DNA of 64,000 nt from Bdellovibrionia bacterium (lineage in GTDB: Bacteria > Bdellovibrionota > Bdellovibrionia > Bdellovibrionales > JAGQZY01), in the NCBI GenBank assembly GCA_030427805.1, contig JAUICP010000002.1:852838-916837 (forward strand), given 5' to 3'. The notes below the pieces were generated by a model. It worked only from the letters and a program-made list of their open reading frames with translations, did not search any database and was not told where the DNA came from. Position numbers and translations under genes: made by a program. Shown here in pieces: positions 25,433 to 33,652 of the stretch; position 1 is the stretch's first letter, and every line of letters starts with the position of its first letter.

Positions 25433-26208
25433 CAAAATCTTTCATCCTTACCGCCGGAAAGGGAACACGGTTAAAACCACTCACCCTTACGACACCAAAG
25501 CCTGCAATTAAAATCAATCAGGTCCCCTTGGTTTACCACAGTATTCACCTTCTCAGAAAAAGTGGTGTTAAAAATTTTGTTTTTAATCTCCATTACCTTC
25601 CAGAAAAAATGCGTGAAGCCCTAGAACCCCTGAGATTAAATGATGAGGAATTTTCTTTTAGCCTCGAAGAGGATATCATACTTGGCGGGGCTGGTGGTCT
25701 GAGGCACGCCTGGAGTTTCTTTGATACCTGCGACGAAATTTTATACTGTAATGGCGATGAAATTTTTCTGCCAGAGACTGAAGATGTTTTAAAGAAACTC
25801 ACGAAACATCGAAAAAGTAGTAACTCTCTTGCCACGATCTTGTGTATTGAACACCCTGGAGTCGGAACTCAATTTGGTGGTGTTTGGGTTAATGGCAATA
25901 ACGAAGTTAAAGGATTTGGTAAAAACCCACCCGAAAAGCACCTCAGCGGCCTTCACTTTACAGGTTACATGGCCTTATCAAAAGAAATCATTAATCACAT
26001 TCCCGCCGATGGAGAGTCCAATATTCTCTACGGAGTTTTAGACAAGGCCATCGAAAAAGGCTTCACAGTCAATGTTCTTCGCGCCGAAGGATTCTGGTTT
26101 GAGGTCGGAAATCCAGAGGGTTTGAAAGAAGCGGAGTTGAAGCTACAAGCTTTGGCTAAAAACGATCATTCGTATTACACGGATCTTAAGAAATCTATCT
26201 CAACATGA
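25429..26208 (+). CDS. murU: MurNAc-1-phosphate uridylyltransferase (MurU-like)
   Basis: A 259-residue sugar-nucleotide pyrophosphorylase. MurU makes UDP-MurNAc from MurNAc-1-phosphate, bypassing MurA/MurB. The nucleotidyltransferase signature LTAGKGTRLKPLT and the sugar-site lysine block TPKPAIKI are at the N-terminus. LGGAGGLRHAW, YCNGDEIF (metal-binding Asp), LHFTGYMAL and FWFEVGNPEGL follow in the expected order. The start overlaps the amgK stop. Generic glucose-1-phosphate transferases look similar, but the pairing with amgK and the presence of anmK and nagZ support MurU. It is short, without the C-terminal beta-helix of bifunctional enzymes. Confidence 0.88.
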   Translation: MTKSFILTAGKGTRLKPLTLTTPKPAIKINQVPLVYHSIHLLRKSGVKNFVFNLHYLPEKMREALEPLRLNDEEFSFSLEEDIILGGAGGLRHAWSFFDTCDEILYCNGDEIFLPETEDVLKKLTKHRKSSNSLATILCIEHPGVGTQFGGVWVNGNNEVKGFGKNPPEKHLSGLHFTGYMALSKEIINHIPADGESNILYGVLDKAIEKGFTVNVLRAEGFWFEVGNPEGLKEAELKLQALAKNDHSYYTDLKKSIST

Positions 26209-26363
26209 GAATGGGACCGATCATTATCGTTATAAGATTTATCTCTATACGAGCCATATTAGATTAAGACCCAGACTAAGGTTTAGTTAAGTATTCTTTA
26301 AATTTGCTGTTTTTAGGCCCCCTGGCCTTTCGTAAGAGCACGAAAAGCCGAATTAGATAATGT

Positions 26364-27260
26364 ATGTCTGGAGCCAAAAAATGGGTTCTTATAGCCGATG
26401 ACGAACCAGAGGTTAGAGAGCTTATCGACAACTACATCGAAATGAATTACGGAGAGTCACTAATGGTGGTTCACGCCAGTGATGGCGTTGAGGCGAGCCA
26501 TAAAATTAAGTTCCAGTCCTTCGATATTATTATCACAGATCTTAAAATGCCAAAACGAGAGGGCCAGGCTTTTATTCAAACGGCACTCGATAGTCAGCTC
26601 AATAATAATACTCCCATCATCGTAATCACCGGATATCCCGATCCCAGTTTAGAGAGAAAGTATTCTCACCTTAAAATGATTCCGAAACCATTCGAGATGA
26701 GTACCCTACTCGATGAAATTAACAATCAACTTCGTCTTGGAAAAATCGATCAGAGAATCGGTGCTGCCGTTCTCAACGCTTACATCCAAGGTACTGTTGG
26801 ATTTATATCCAAGGTTATGAACCTTGAACCCGAACAAGAATTAACCGAGCTCAAAAAACCGGGTTACTTTAACACCGGTAGAGAACATGTTCGCATCACC
26901 TTTAAGTCGGGTAAAGCCCGCTGTGTTTTTGTAATTGGTTTTGATCATTCAGTTGTAGATCGAATTAGTAAATCTCTCAATACAGATGTGGCACTGGATT
27001 CACAATTAATCTGTGTAACCGCGGCCAAGACCATATTTAGAAGGGCGAGTACCTATCTTTGGAAAGAATCAAATGCAAGGCCTATTCTAATTGAGTGCTC
27101 CCACATCGCTAAAGAAAACGAAGAGGCACAAAAGAGCTTGGCCAGCTCAAGAGGGATCTCGATACCCCTTAAAACAGAGGCAGGCTACATTATTGCCCAA
27201 GCCATTTGGGAAGAAAAATATATTCACAGCCTCGATGAACTCAATAAGAGACCCGCTTAG
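26364..27260 (+). CDS. Response regulator with CheX-like output domain
   Basis: A 298-residue protein. Residues 1-125 form a receiver domain with acidic DDE (12-14), phosphorylated D59 in IIITDLKMP, the Thr in VITGYPD and Lys in IPKPFE. Residues 130-298 resemble the CheX/CheC-like fold (AVLNAYIQGTVGFI as the first long helix, VRITFKSGKARCVFVIGFD as paired strands). Those domains are usually phosphatases or binding modules in chemotaxis-type signalling. The canonical E-x-x-N phosphatase motif is not clearly present. No kinase is adjacent. The start at 26364 has no obvious ribosome site. It converges with anmK, six bases between the stop codons. Confidence 0.8.
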   Translation: MSGAKKWVLIADDEPEVRELIDNYIEMNYGESLMVVHASDGVEASHKIKFQSFDIIITDLKMPKREGQAFIQTALDSQLNNNTPIIVITGYPDPSLERKYSHLKMIPKPFEMSTLLDEINNQLRLGKIDQRIGAAVLNAYIQGTVGFISKVMNLEPEQELTELKKPGYFNTGREHVRITFKSGKARCVFVIGFDHSVVDRISKSLNTDVALDSQLICVTAAKTIFRRASTYLWKESNARPILIECSHIAKENEEAQKSLASSRGISIPLKTEAGYIIAQAIWEEKYIHSLDELNKRPA

Positions 27261-27266
27261 AAGCTT

Positions 27267-28394
27267 TTAAATCGTCACTTGCCCCAATAAACTGTTTTTT
27301 CTAGCCCCAGTAATAGGCTTTAACTCTAAAGGCATTTCAAAATAGCGATAGCCCGCTAAAAGAGCAAAAGCACCACCTTCAATAGCGTTGGCCGGCCAAC
27401 CTAAATCTGCAGAAGTTTTAACTTCAACATCCGGTAAGTAGTATTGTATGCGAGACATCAGACTTCGATTGTAAACTCCACCACCAGAAAAATAGATTGT
27501 TTCGGGAAGGTCTTTTAAAAGCTTCGAATAGGCATCGGCAATTGTAAGAGCCGAAAACTCACAAAGAGTCGCCAGGCGGTCTTCGACACTCAGACGATTC
27601 AATGAACTGCGGTAGACCTTTAAAAACTCTTCACCAAACTCTTCGCGACCACAGCTCTTCGGAAACTTCTTGCGTAAAAAAGGATGTTTCAACATTTTAG
27701 TTAGAATTGCAGTCGAAGCCGTACCCTTGGATGCCATCAAGCCATTTCGATCATAACCTCGAGAATCGGGAAAGTTACGCATGTATTCGAGATTCATGAG
27801 GATGTTAGCTGGTCCGGTATCGAACGAATGAAAATGAAGTCGGCCTGATCCCGTCTTTTTTAGATAGGTAAGATTAGAAATTCCCCCGAGGTTGTGAAAG
27901 GCCAAGGCTTTTGACTTCAAAAGGGGTAAAAGCAAGGTCTTGTGAAAGAAGGGCGCTAGGGGCGCTCCATGGCCGCCTAGGGCCACATCAGCCGCACGAA
28001 AGTTAGAAACCACCGGGCAATTGAAGTCTTGGCTGAGAAAATTTGCATCTCCCAATTGCAAGCTTGAATGCCGACCCCGATGGTAAACCGTTTGCCCGTG
28101 GAGTCCGATTAAATCAATCTTCCAAGCCTTTGCCTTGGCGATGGCCTTCAGTTTTTTAGAATAAAATTCTCCCAGTTCAAAATGGAGTTCCGAACTCTCC
28201 CAGAGGCTGAGCTTGTTTTGTGCTGCCAAATGAAGTTTATCGAGAAGCTTAGCTGAAAATTGCACGGACTTTAAATCAAGGAATTCAATCTTAGGCGACG
28301 ATCCAGCATTTTTGAAACGACAAAGGACATAGTCGACCCCATCCATGCTCGTTCCACTCATAATACCAACGATGTTTAAATTTTTCTTAGTCAT
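27267..28394 (-). CDS. anmK: Anhydro-N-acetylmuramic acid kinase
   Basis: A 375-residue kinase that opens 1,6-anhydro-MurNAc and phosphorylates it to MurNAc-6-phosphate. The ATP-binding loop is GIMSGTSMDGVDY at the N-terminus. GLHGQTVYHRG, DVALGGHGAPLAP, HNLGGISNLTYL, FDTGPAN and FSGGGVYNRSLM follow, all family hallmarks, including the catalytic Asp of the DxALGGxGAPLxP block. Length is normal (E. coli 369). The ATG at 28394 follows directly on the T-run of the upstream operon's terminator and has no Shine-Dalgarno. A promoter with leaderless geometry lies within that hairpin. It works with NagZ, AmgK and MurU in the same window. Confidence 0.95.
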   Translation of the reverse strand: MTKKNLNIVGIMSGTSMDGVDYVLCRFKNAGSSPKIEFLDLKSVQFSAKLLDKLHLAAQNKLSLWESSELHFELGEFYSKKLKAIAKAKAWKIDLIGLHGQTVYHRGRHSSLQLGDANFLSQDFNCPVVSNFRAADVALGGHGAPLAPFFHKTLLLPLLKSKALAFHNLGGISNLTYLKKTGSGRLHFHSFDTGPANILMNLEYMRNFPDSRGYDRNGLMASKGTASTAILTKMLKHPFLRKKFPKSCGREEFGEEFLKVYRSSLNRLSVEDRLATLCEFSALTIADAYSKLLKDLPETIYFSGGGVYNRSLMSRIQYYLPDVEVKTSADLGWPANAIEGGAFALLAGYRYFEMPLELKPITGARKNSLLGQVTI

Positions 28395-28428
28395 AAAAAA
28401 ACAATGCCTGAGCGTTTGAGCTCAGGCA
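28395..28428 (-). terminator. Intrinsic terminator of the TadG-like/secreted protein operon
   Basis: On the minus strand TGCCTGAGC pairs perfectly with GCTCAGGCA (9 base pairs, loop of six), then TTGTTTTTTT. The T-run ends directly at the anmK start codon. Confidence 0.88.
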
Positions 28429-28429
28429 A
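28401..28429 (-). promoter_or_regulatory. Possible anmK promoter inside the terminator hairpin
   Basis: Reading the minus strand: TTGCCT (28429-28424), a 17-base spacer, CATTGT (28406-28401), then exactly six T residues before the ATG of anmK. The hexamers are moderate matches (four and three of six), but the geometry equals that of other candidate leaderless starts in the window. Confidence 0.35.
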
Positions 28430-28459
28430 GTCGTTGACCCGTAAATTTTAATTTACTTA

Positions 28460-30667
28460 TTAAGGAGTGAGCGTTCTTTCTTTAATTCGATAGCGTCGCG
28501 ACACTTTGTCGAATAAGCTCGGCCCATAAGGTCCAGTTATTCCATCTCTCGCTTTGATCGTCATATTCCCGGCAAGGCCTCTTTGTTTCTGATACTGGGC
28601 ATAGCCAGCGCCACCAGGTAAAAACGATGCGAGATCAACACCTTGGTTTTGTTGGTTTTGGTTATTGGCACCAGCTCGTCGACCACGAACCACACGCCCT
28701 AGGCGACCACTACCACCGCGGCGACGACCAAGTCCTCCGCCGGTTGTTCCGCCCATAATATCTGTCTTAAGAGCTATACCAGTGGCTCCGGGGTTCGTTC
28801 CGCTACCGAAACCTGTGGCACCACCGCCACCGCCGCCAGCCGGACCACTGCCGCCTGAACCATTGAAGCTCTCGACTTTGGCATTTTGATTACCACCATT
28901 TCGATTGCGCGCTCCGGGGCCACCAGGGCCTGAAGCAGGGCCATAACCCGTTGTAGAACTGGCAAAGCTCGTGCTTCCACCGGTACCCGAAGGAGTTCCA
29001 TAACCCGTGCGTCCGCCATTATTAGTGTTGTTTCCAGTGGGCATCGGATTAAGTCCACCAGTACAAGCTGGATCGTTTGGATTTTGCTGACAAATACAGG
29101 CTGGATTGGATCGAGCCTGGGAAGGATCCGTACAATCAATTCCCGCAATGGTTGCACAAGCAGGACTGCCGGCGTTTTCGGGGCGACCACAATAATCACT
29201 ACACTCTGGTTTTGTATGGGCGTCAGGTCCAGAACATGGCCCCAAGGCCTCGAGTTGTTCCACACAGAGTCTTGATTGCGACATTAAAACGGCCGACTGA
29301 GCACCGCCCATGATTCCTGCTCGTGTCGATTGGGTCATGGGACCATTGGTTCGACATTGATAAGCAAGGCGACGCGCTCTTTGAAATTTTTCTGTCACAT
29401 CGTCAAAATCTTCAGGAGAAACATCGCCCGAACGACGGTAGATTGTTGCCGCATCGATGTACTCAACACATGAGTCTTCACACTGTCTCCGCATGAGAGC
29501 ACAGCCTCCGGCCCAGGCACCATTGAGGGCCGTCATTCCAGTCGCTACTCTTTGCGCCCTTTTACAGGCATTGAGCATCCCCTGGGTGTCTTGTGCCGAG
29601 CTGGCCGCATTCATGGCAGAAAACTGGGAGAGTAAGTTTGCGACCGTCATCATAGTTGGACCGGCTTGAGTTCTTAAAAAGTTTTGTACGGCATTGCGGT
29701 CGGGATCATTCATATCCGATCCACAAATGGGAGCTGCCCTTGAGTAACTGCGCTCACATCTATTGAATACTTCTTCACTGGGCTTTCTCGGACCTGTAGC
29801 AATGGGCGCTTCTTCACCGGGAGGAACCTCAGCATTGGGATTAACTCCGGGAGTGATCTCCGCACTCGGGTCAATAGTTCCTTCGGGAACGGCATTAGGA
29901 TCTACTCGACCGACCTGTGTGGGATCATACTCAGCATCTGGATTGTTCGGATCAAAACCCCAGTAACCGCAAAGACTTGAATTTTGATAAGCCTGCATAC
30001 AAGTGTCCCAGTTCGTTACTTCAACATTTGGGTCTACAGGATCAGGATAATGCCATCCGCCAGGCTGGGCCTCTGCAGCTGGAGCTGTAGGTCCCTGCCA
30101 ATCGGGATGAAGGTGATTACAATCCAATGGATCTCTGGAGGCAACACAATCATTATAGGCATCCATTGCTTGGGCCGGACGCTCTTCAGGTATAGGCGGA
30201 AGCAAAGACTGAGCACAATCTTCGCGACTCATTCCCTCTGCCACACACTCATTGTATCTGACGAGATCATTATTCTCTTGCGGATAATCCATGTTTTCTT
30301 CTTCAACCGCCGGCTCGGCCGCCGCTTCTTCGTAGACAGAAGTACCGTTGGGATCTTCACAAAAGAAGTCTGTAGGGTCACAACCAACAGAAGCTAGACC
30401 ACGATTTGGACGCTTCTGTATCGACGGCTTTAAAACCACATAATTTTTTGTTGGATAACTTGCTTCAAACCTTAATAGCGCTTGAACAAAAAGACTGTCA
30501 GTGTCGACTTCTACGTAGTTACTTTGATGTTCGATTCGGAGGAGTTCAATATCTTGAACCCACGCAGAAAGTCCCCCATCTAGATCCACCGGAGCTAGAA
30601 AGACTTCTGAGGCTTTAGCCAAGCCGAAGCTCGCTAAAGTTAAAATAATCACTACATATACTTTCAT
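28460..30667 (-). CDS. Large secreted Cys- and Gly-rich protein with shared C-terminal signature
   Basis: A 735-residue exported protein (signal peptide ending at AKA, residue 19). Residues 130-320 hold four copies of a small Cys box, [YWF]-[ND]-x-C-x(8-10)-C, near 138, 171, 220 and 301. Acidic/Pro linkers and repeated DPNA/NPNAE turns separate them. Residues 360-540 are helical, then very Cys-rich (ECSDYCG, CATIAGIDC, NPACICQQ). From 540 it is Gly/Ser/Asn-rich. The end carries a module shared with the next two proteins: KVESF (597), TDIMGGT (635), an Arg/Gly stretch, FLPGG (682) and FDKVSRRY (719-726). Last gene of the operon, followed by a terminator. No known family; probably surface or matrix material. 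Confidence 0.85.
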   Translation of the reverse strand: MKVYVVIILTLASFGLAKASEVFLAPVDLDGGLSAWVQDIELLRIEHQSNYVEVDTDSLFVQALLRFEASYPTKNYVVLKPSIQKRPNRGLASVGCDPTDFFCEDPNGTSVYEEAAAEPAVEEENMDYPQENNDLVRYNECVAEGMSREDCAQSLLPPIPEERPAQAMDAYNDCVASRDPLDCNHLHPDWQGPTAPAAEAQPGGWHYPDPVDPNVEVTNWDTCMQAYQNSSLCGYWGFDPNNPDAEYDPTQVGRVDPNAVPEGTIDPSAEITPGVNPNAEVPPGEEAPIATGPRKPSEEVFNRCERSYSRAAPICGSDMNDPDRNAVQNFLRTQAGPTMMTVANLLSQFSAMNAASSAQDTQGMLNACKRAQRVATGMTALNGAWAGGCALMRRQCEDSCVEYIDAATIYRRSGDVSPEDFDDVTEKFQRARRLAYQCRTNGPMTQSTRAGIMGGAQSAVLMSQSRLCVEQLEALGPCSGPDAHTKPECSDYCGRPENAGSPACATIAGIDCTDPSQARSNPACICQQNPNDPACTGGLNPMPTGNNTNNGGRTGYGTPSGTGGSTSFASSTTGYGPASGPGGPGARNRNGGNQNAKVESFNGSGGSGPAGGGGGGATGFGSGTNPGATGIALKTDIMGGTTGGGLGRRRGGSGRLGRVVRGRRAGANNQNQQNQGVDLASFLPGGAGYAQYQKQRGLAGNMTIKARDGITGPYGPSLFDKVSRRYRIKERTLTP

Positions 30668-30739
30668 TAAACCCTCGCTTGTGAGTTTCTCAAAGCCTCC
30701 CTACTATTGAAAAACTCACGGATTTATTTATTGTCTTCC

Positions 30740-32005
30740 CTAGGGAAGTAACGACTTTTGTACCTTTTGGTATCGTCGAGTTATTTTTTCAAAATTCGAT
30801 GGCCCAAGAGCTCCGCTAACTTCGCCTTTTTTAGCGGCAGCTGATGCGGGACCACGATATTTTTTTCCACCCGGTAAAAACTGCTTTAAATTAGCTTTAC
30901 TGGCATCAGCATTAGCTGTGCGACCATATCGTCCACTACGGGGTCCACCAGCGGCATAGGCACCGCCGCCACCACGACGACCACCACCAATTCCACCACC
31001 TGAAGTTCCCTTCATAATGTCGGTATTTAATTTATTAGGATCACCACGACGACGACCATTCAAGCTCGCTGCGCGGCCACCACTACCAGATCCACCGTTG
31101 AATCCACCGCCAGATCCACCAAAGCTTTCGACTTTAGAACTCTGACCGTCTTTTTCAAGACCGCCGGCAAAACTTTGATCGACAGCACGGCTATCGGGCA
31201 AGTTACCAGTACGGCTGGCAGTCACACTTCCGTTAGGAGTCGCTCCACCAACCGAACCGAGGTCAGCGATGGCAACACCACTATCATTACATAAATTGTT
31301 ATAGGTCTTTTCGATGGCATCGATATAGGCCGGATCTTCACCGTTTTGTGCGGCTTCAATTTTTTGTTTTGCCATTCCCATACAGCTATTATCGGCCGTT
31401 TCAACCGCTTCAGGGTCATCGGCTCCACCCATTGCTTGCATCATCGCCAGAAGGGCAGGAAGCATTTGCGCCAAGTCACCAAGCTGACCATCCATCTGGC
31501 CGCCTTCTTCGTTTTCAGCTGTTCGACAAGAATTTAAATCCTGCTCCGCTCGACCTCTCCTGTTTTCGAAGTCTTGAGCCATCTGCTGGTATTGCGCAGA
31601 CGCGGGCATCATCGTTGAAGAAGCCATTTGTTGGTTATAATCTCGTTGCCTTGCCAATTCTTGCTCTAATTGAGAACAAGCTTGCTCACAAGATCCTGTA
31701 AGACCCGTTAAACGCTCTCTCAACATAAGAAGGCGAGCGTTCGTATCGACCGCATTATCAAAACCTGTCTGCGCACCTTCGCGTAGCAAGTTTGCTTGAT
31801 CGGCACCTTCGGCAGAAATAATTTGGGCCTGCTCTAGGGCACCACCGGGCTGACGGATCTCGTTGACGTAATTGTGAGTGTCATTAGCAATTTGCTGACA
31901 ACCACCTTCGGACTGACCCGGCTGGGTATTGGTTGCCTGAGCCAAAACATTGGGGGCAGCCGCTAGTAAACTCATACAAAAAATAATAGATAAACTCTTT
32001 TTCAT
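30740..32005 (-). CDS. Secreted coiled-coil protein with shared C-terminal signature
   Basis: A 421-residue exported protein (signal peptide ending LAQA, about residue 24). Residues 35-245 are helical, with cysteines in pairs (SCEQACSQL, NSCRTAEN, NSCMGMA, NLCNDSG) and Gln/Ala-rich heptads. From 280 on it is Gly/Arg/Ser-rich and repeats the module of the 735-residue neighbour in the same order: KVESFGGSGG (291), TDIMKGTSGGG (328), GGRRGGGG, FLPGG (376) and GPSNFEKITRRY (401-412), ending KSLLP. The two proteins are otherwise unlike, so the tail is a portable signal or assembly module. It is 17 bases from the gene before it and 72 from the one after. Confidence 0.85.
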   Translation of the reverse strand: MKKSLSIIFCMSLLAAAPNVLAQATNTQPGQSEGGCQQIANDTHNYVNEIRQPGGALEQAQIISAEGADQANLLREGAQTGFDNAVDTNARLLMLRERLTGLTGSCEQACSQLEQELARQRDYNQQMASSTMMPASAQYQQMAQDFENRRGRAEQDLNSCRTAENEEGGQMDGQLGDLAQMLPALLAMMQAMGGADDPEAVETADNSCMGMAKQKIEAAQNGEDPAYIDAIEKTYNNLCNDSGVAIADLGSVGGATPNGSVTASRTGNLPDSRAVDQSFAGGLEKDGQSSKVESFGGSGGGFNGGSGSGGRAASLNGRRRGDPNKLNTDIMKGTSGGGIGGGRRGGGGAYAAGGPRSGRYGRTANADASKANLKQFLPGGKKYRGPASAAAKKGEVSGALGPSNFEKITRRYQKVQKSLLP

Positions 32006-32022
32006 AATGCTTCTCGCTCCCT

Positions 32023-33351
32023 TTATTCCAAAAAGGCTTTCGATTTACGTTTCTTATCATATCGACGACGGATCATTTTAAAGATGTCGTCACTAGCAAC
32101 ACCGATCATGTCACTTCCGAATTTCTTTTTCATTCCAGCAACGCTGGCAATTCCACGCTTGGCATCTTTACCCTTGCGTCCATATTTATTTTTTCCATAA
32201 CGGCTCGCTGATCCGTAAGCATTCACAGCTCCGGCAGAACGGCCACCGCCGCCACCTTCAACACCAACAGCCACAACATTAGCCTTAGCGTTCTGTGCTT
32301 TTACCTGATCCATCGCAGCCAAGGCATTGGCGATTTCCGCATCAGAGAATCCGGCGTCCTTCATTCCTTTCGCTGAGTTGAAGGCGCTTGAAGAAACTTT
32401 AGTTCCATCAGGGAGAGTCACCGTTCCATCAGAATTAAATTCATAGCCCATTTCTTTGAGTTTATTGAGGACCCCTCGGGCCTGTATGGCTGCCGGATCG
32501 TTGGAATTGAGCCCTCCCATTGTACTAACACCCGAACCATTCGGATTATTAGAACCACTATATATAGAGGGGTCATAACTTGTGCCGCTACTTCCATAAC
32601 CAACATTGGTTGGATTAATTGTACCGGAACCCGTTTGTGCAGCTCCCATCATCATCATGGCTGCTTGGGCAGCAGAAAGACCACCGAGTACACAGTTAAT
32701 TTGACAACCAGGACAACCACACTTCGAAAAGAAGGCGGCAGCAGCAGCAGCACTCATGGCCGCACCAATCATTTGTTGGGCTTGAGCTCCTTTAGCACCT
32801 CGGTTCACCGAATCGGGTCCGCCGAGTTCATAAGTATTTGCGGCATCATTTAAGTCGTTGGCCACATCATCACGCATATCATCAGTAGCGTTGTTAGTGG
32901 CTCCGGCGACCCTTTGTTCATTTCGTAAATGCCGTTCAGCCTGCATCACGGCTTGTTCATTGGCTTGAACTTGTCTTTGTGCTGCCTGCACGGCTGGATC
33001 TGAGTAAGGGTTGTAATCATCGCGATAGCGATTGGCTTGCTCGGCTGCTCGAATGGCTTCTGAAAGAGCCCGTTGACTGGCACCAAGATTTCCCTGAGCC
33101 GAATCAAGACCGTTTCGCGCGTCGGTTAGCCGCTCATTCATAGTTCGAGAGTCATGTCGATTAGAGTTCGCATTAGTATTATTATAATACTGGTTATTCG
33201 AAATATCGTTAACCTCGGTACCAGAACCATAGGTTGAATCTTGATAACCGTCACCATCCATATCGTTAGGATCTGGCTGGTTAGCGTGGGCCATCAATGA
33301 AAGGCTAAGGCCACTGATTAAAATGAGTAATAATCGAATGCTTTTCGACAC
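32023..33351 (-). CDS. Secreted Ala/Gly-rich protein with calcium-type loop and related C-terminus
   Basis: A 442-residue exported protein starting at GTG with GGGGGAG upstream. The signal peptide ends AHA (residue 23). Right after it stands DPNDMDGDGYQD, a DxDxDG loop typical of thrombospondin-type-3/EF-like calcium sites. Residues 70-190 are a coiled coil. Residues 195-245 are very Ala/Met-rich around a Cys cluster (KCGCPGCQINC), perhaps membrane-associated. A folded segment near 290-345 contains GTVTLPDGTKVS. The tail has GVEGGGGGRSAG, a basic stretch and IFKMIRRRYDKK, matching the F-x-[KM]-[VI]-x-R-R-Y motif of the next two proteins. First of the three secreted products after the TadG-like gene. 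Confidence 0.83.
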   Translation of the reverse strand: MSKSIRLLLILISGLSLSLMAHANQPDPNDMDGDGYQDSTYGSGTEVNDISNNQYYNNTNANSNRHDSRTMNERLTDARNGLDSAQGNLGASQRALSEAIRAAEQANRYRDDYNPYSDPAVQAAQRQVQANEQAVMQAERHLRNEQRVAGATNNATDDMRDDVANDLNDAANTYELGGPDSVNRGAKGAQAQQMIGAAMSAAAAAAFFSKCGCPGCQINCVLGGLSAAQAAMMMMGAAQTGSGTINPTNVGYGSSGTSYDPSIYSGSNNPNGSGVSTMGGLNSNDPAAIQARGVLNKLKEMGYEFNSDGTVTLPDGTKVSSSAFNSAKGMKDAGFSDAEIANALAAMDQVKAQNAKANVVAVGVEGGGGGRSAGAVNAYGSASRYGKNKYGRKGKDAKRGIASVAGMKKKFGSDMIGVASDDIFKMIRRRYDKKRKSKAFLE

Positions 33352-33652
33352 GAACTCCCCCTCTTCTTTGGAGATCAGGTTTTTAGCGGAGGAGGTCTTT
33401 GACCTGCAGAGAACGGACTACGAGAGTCCTCCACGACATAAGTCTTTATCGGAATGAGGCAACAAAAACTGAGTTTTTTCGCACTTATCCCTTTAAATTA
33501 GTATAGATGAATACTGGGATTTTTGCCGAAACTAGGGTCTCAGAAAACAACAGTGTTTCATTTTGAGGCAATTTCGGTCCGACACCTGGTAAGTCTTTAG
33601 ACAGTGACAAATGTTTTGTCTATTCACTTTCATACACTTTTAAAAACCGCTC
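33352..33652 (-). other. 301-base leader between the TadG-like gene and the secreted-protein genes
   Basis: It contains a -10-like TATACT on the minus strand (33505-33500) about 150 bases before the GTG at 33351, without a good -35, and a folded element at 33386-33434. No reading frame of interest. It suggests the three secreted-protein genes have their own promoter as well as possible read-through from the TadG-like gene. Confidence 0.4.
33386..33434 (-). promoter_or_regulatory. Multi-hairpin leader RNA element
   Basis: Two perfect five-base stems, AGGTC-TTT-GACCT (33393-33405) and GGACT-N5-AGTCC (33415-33429), are enclosed by GGAG (33388-33391) and CTCC (33429-33432), giving a branched fold. 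It lies 35-85 bases before the start of the first secreted-protein gene, suggesting control or stabilisation of the message. Confidence 0.35.

Noticed and set aside
28665..30618. Several long open frames on the plus strand across the Gly/Cys-rich secreted protein gene.
   Set aside because: They are compositional shadows of the GC-rich Gly/Pro codons; no start signals.
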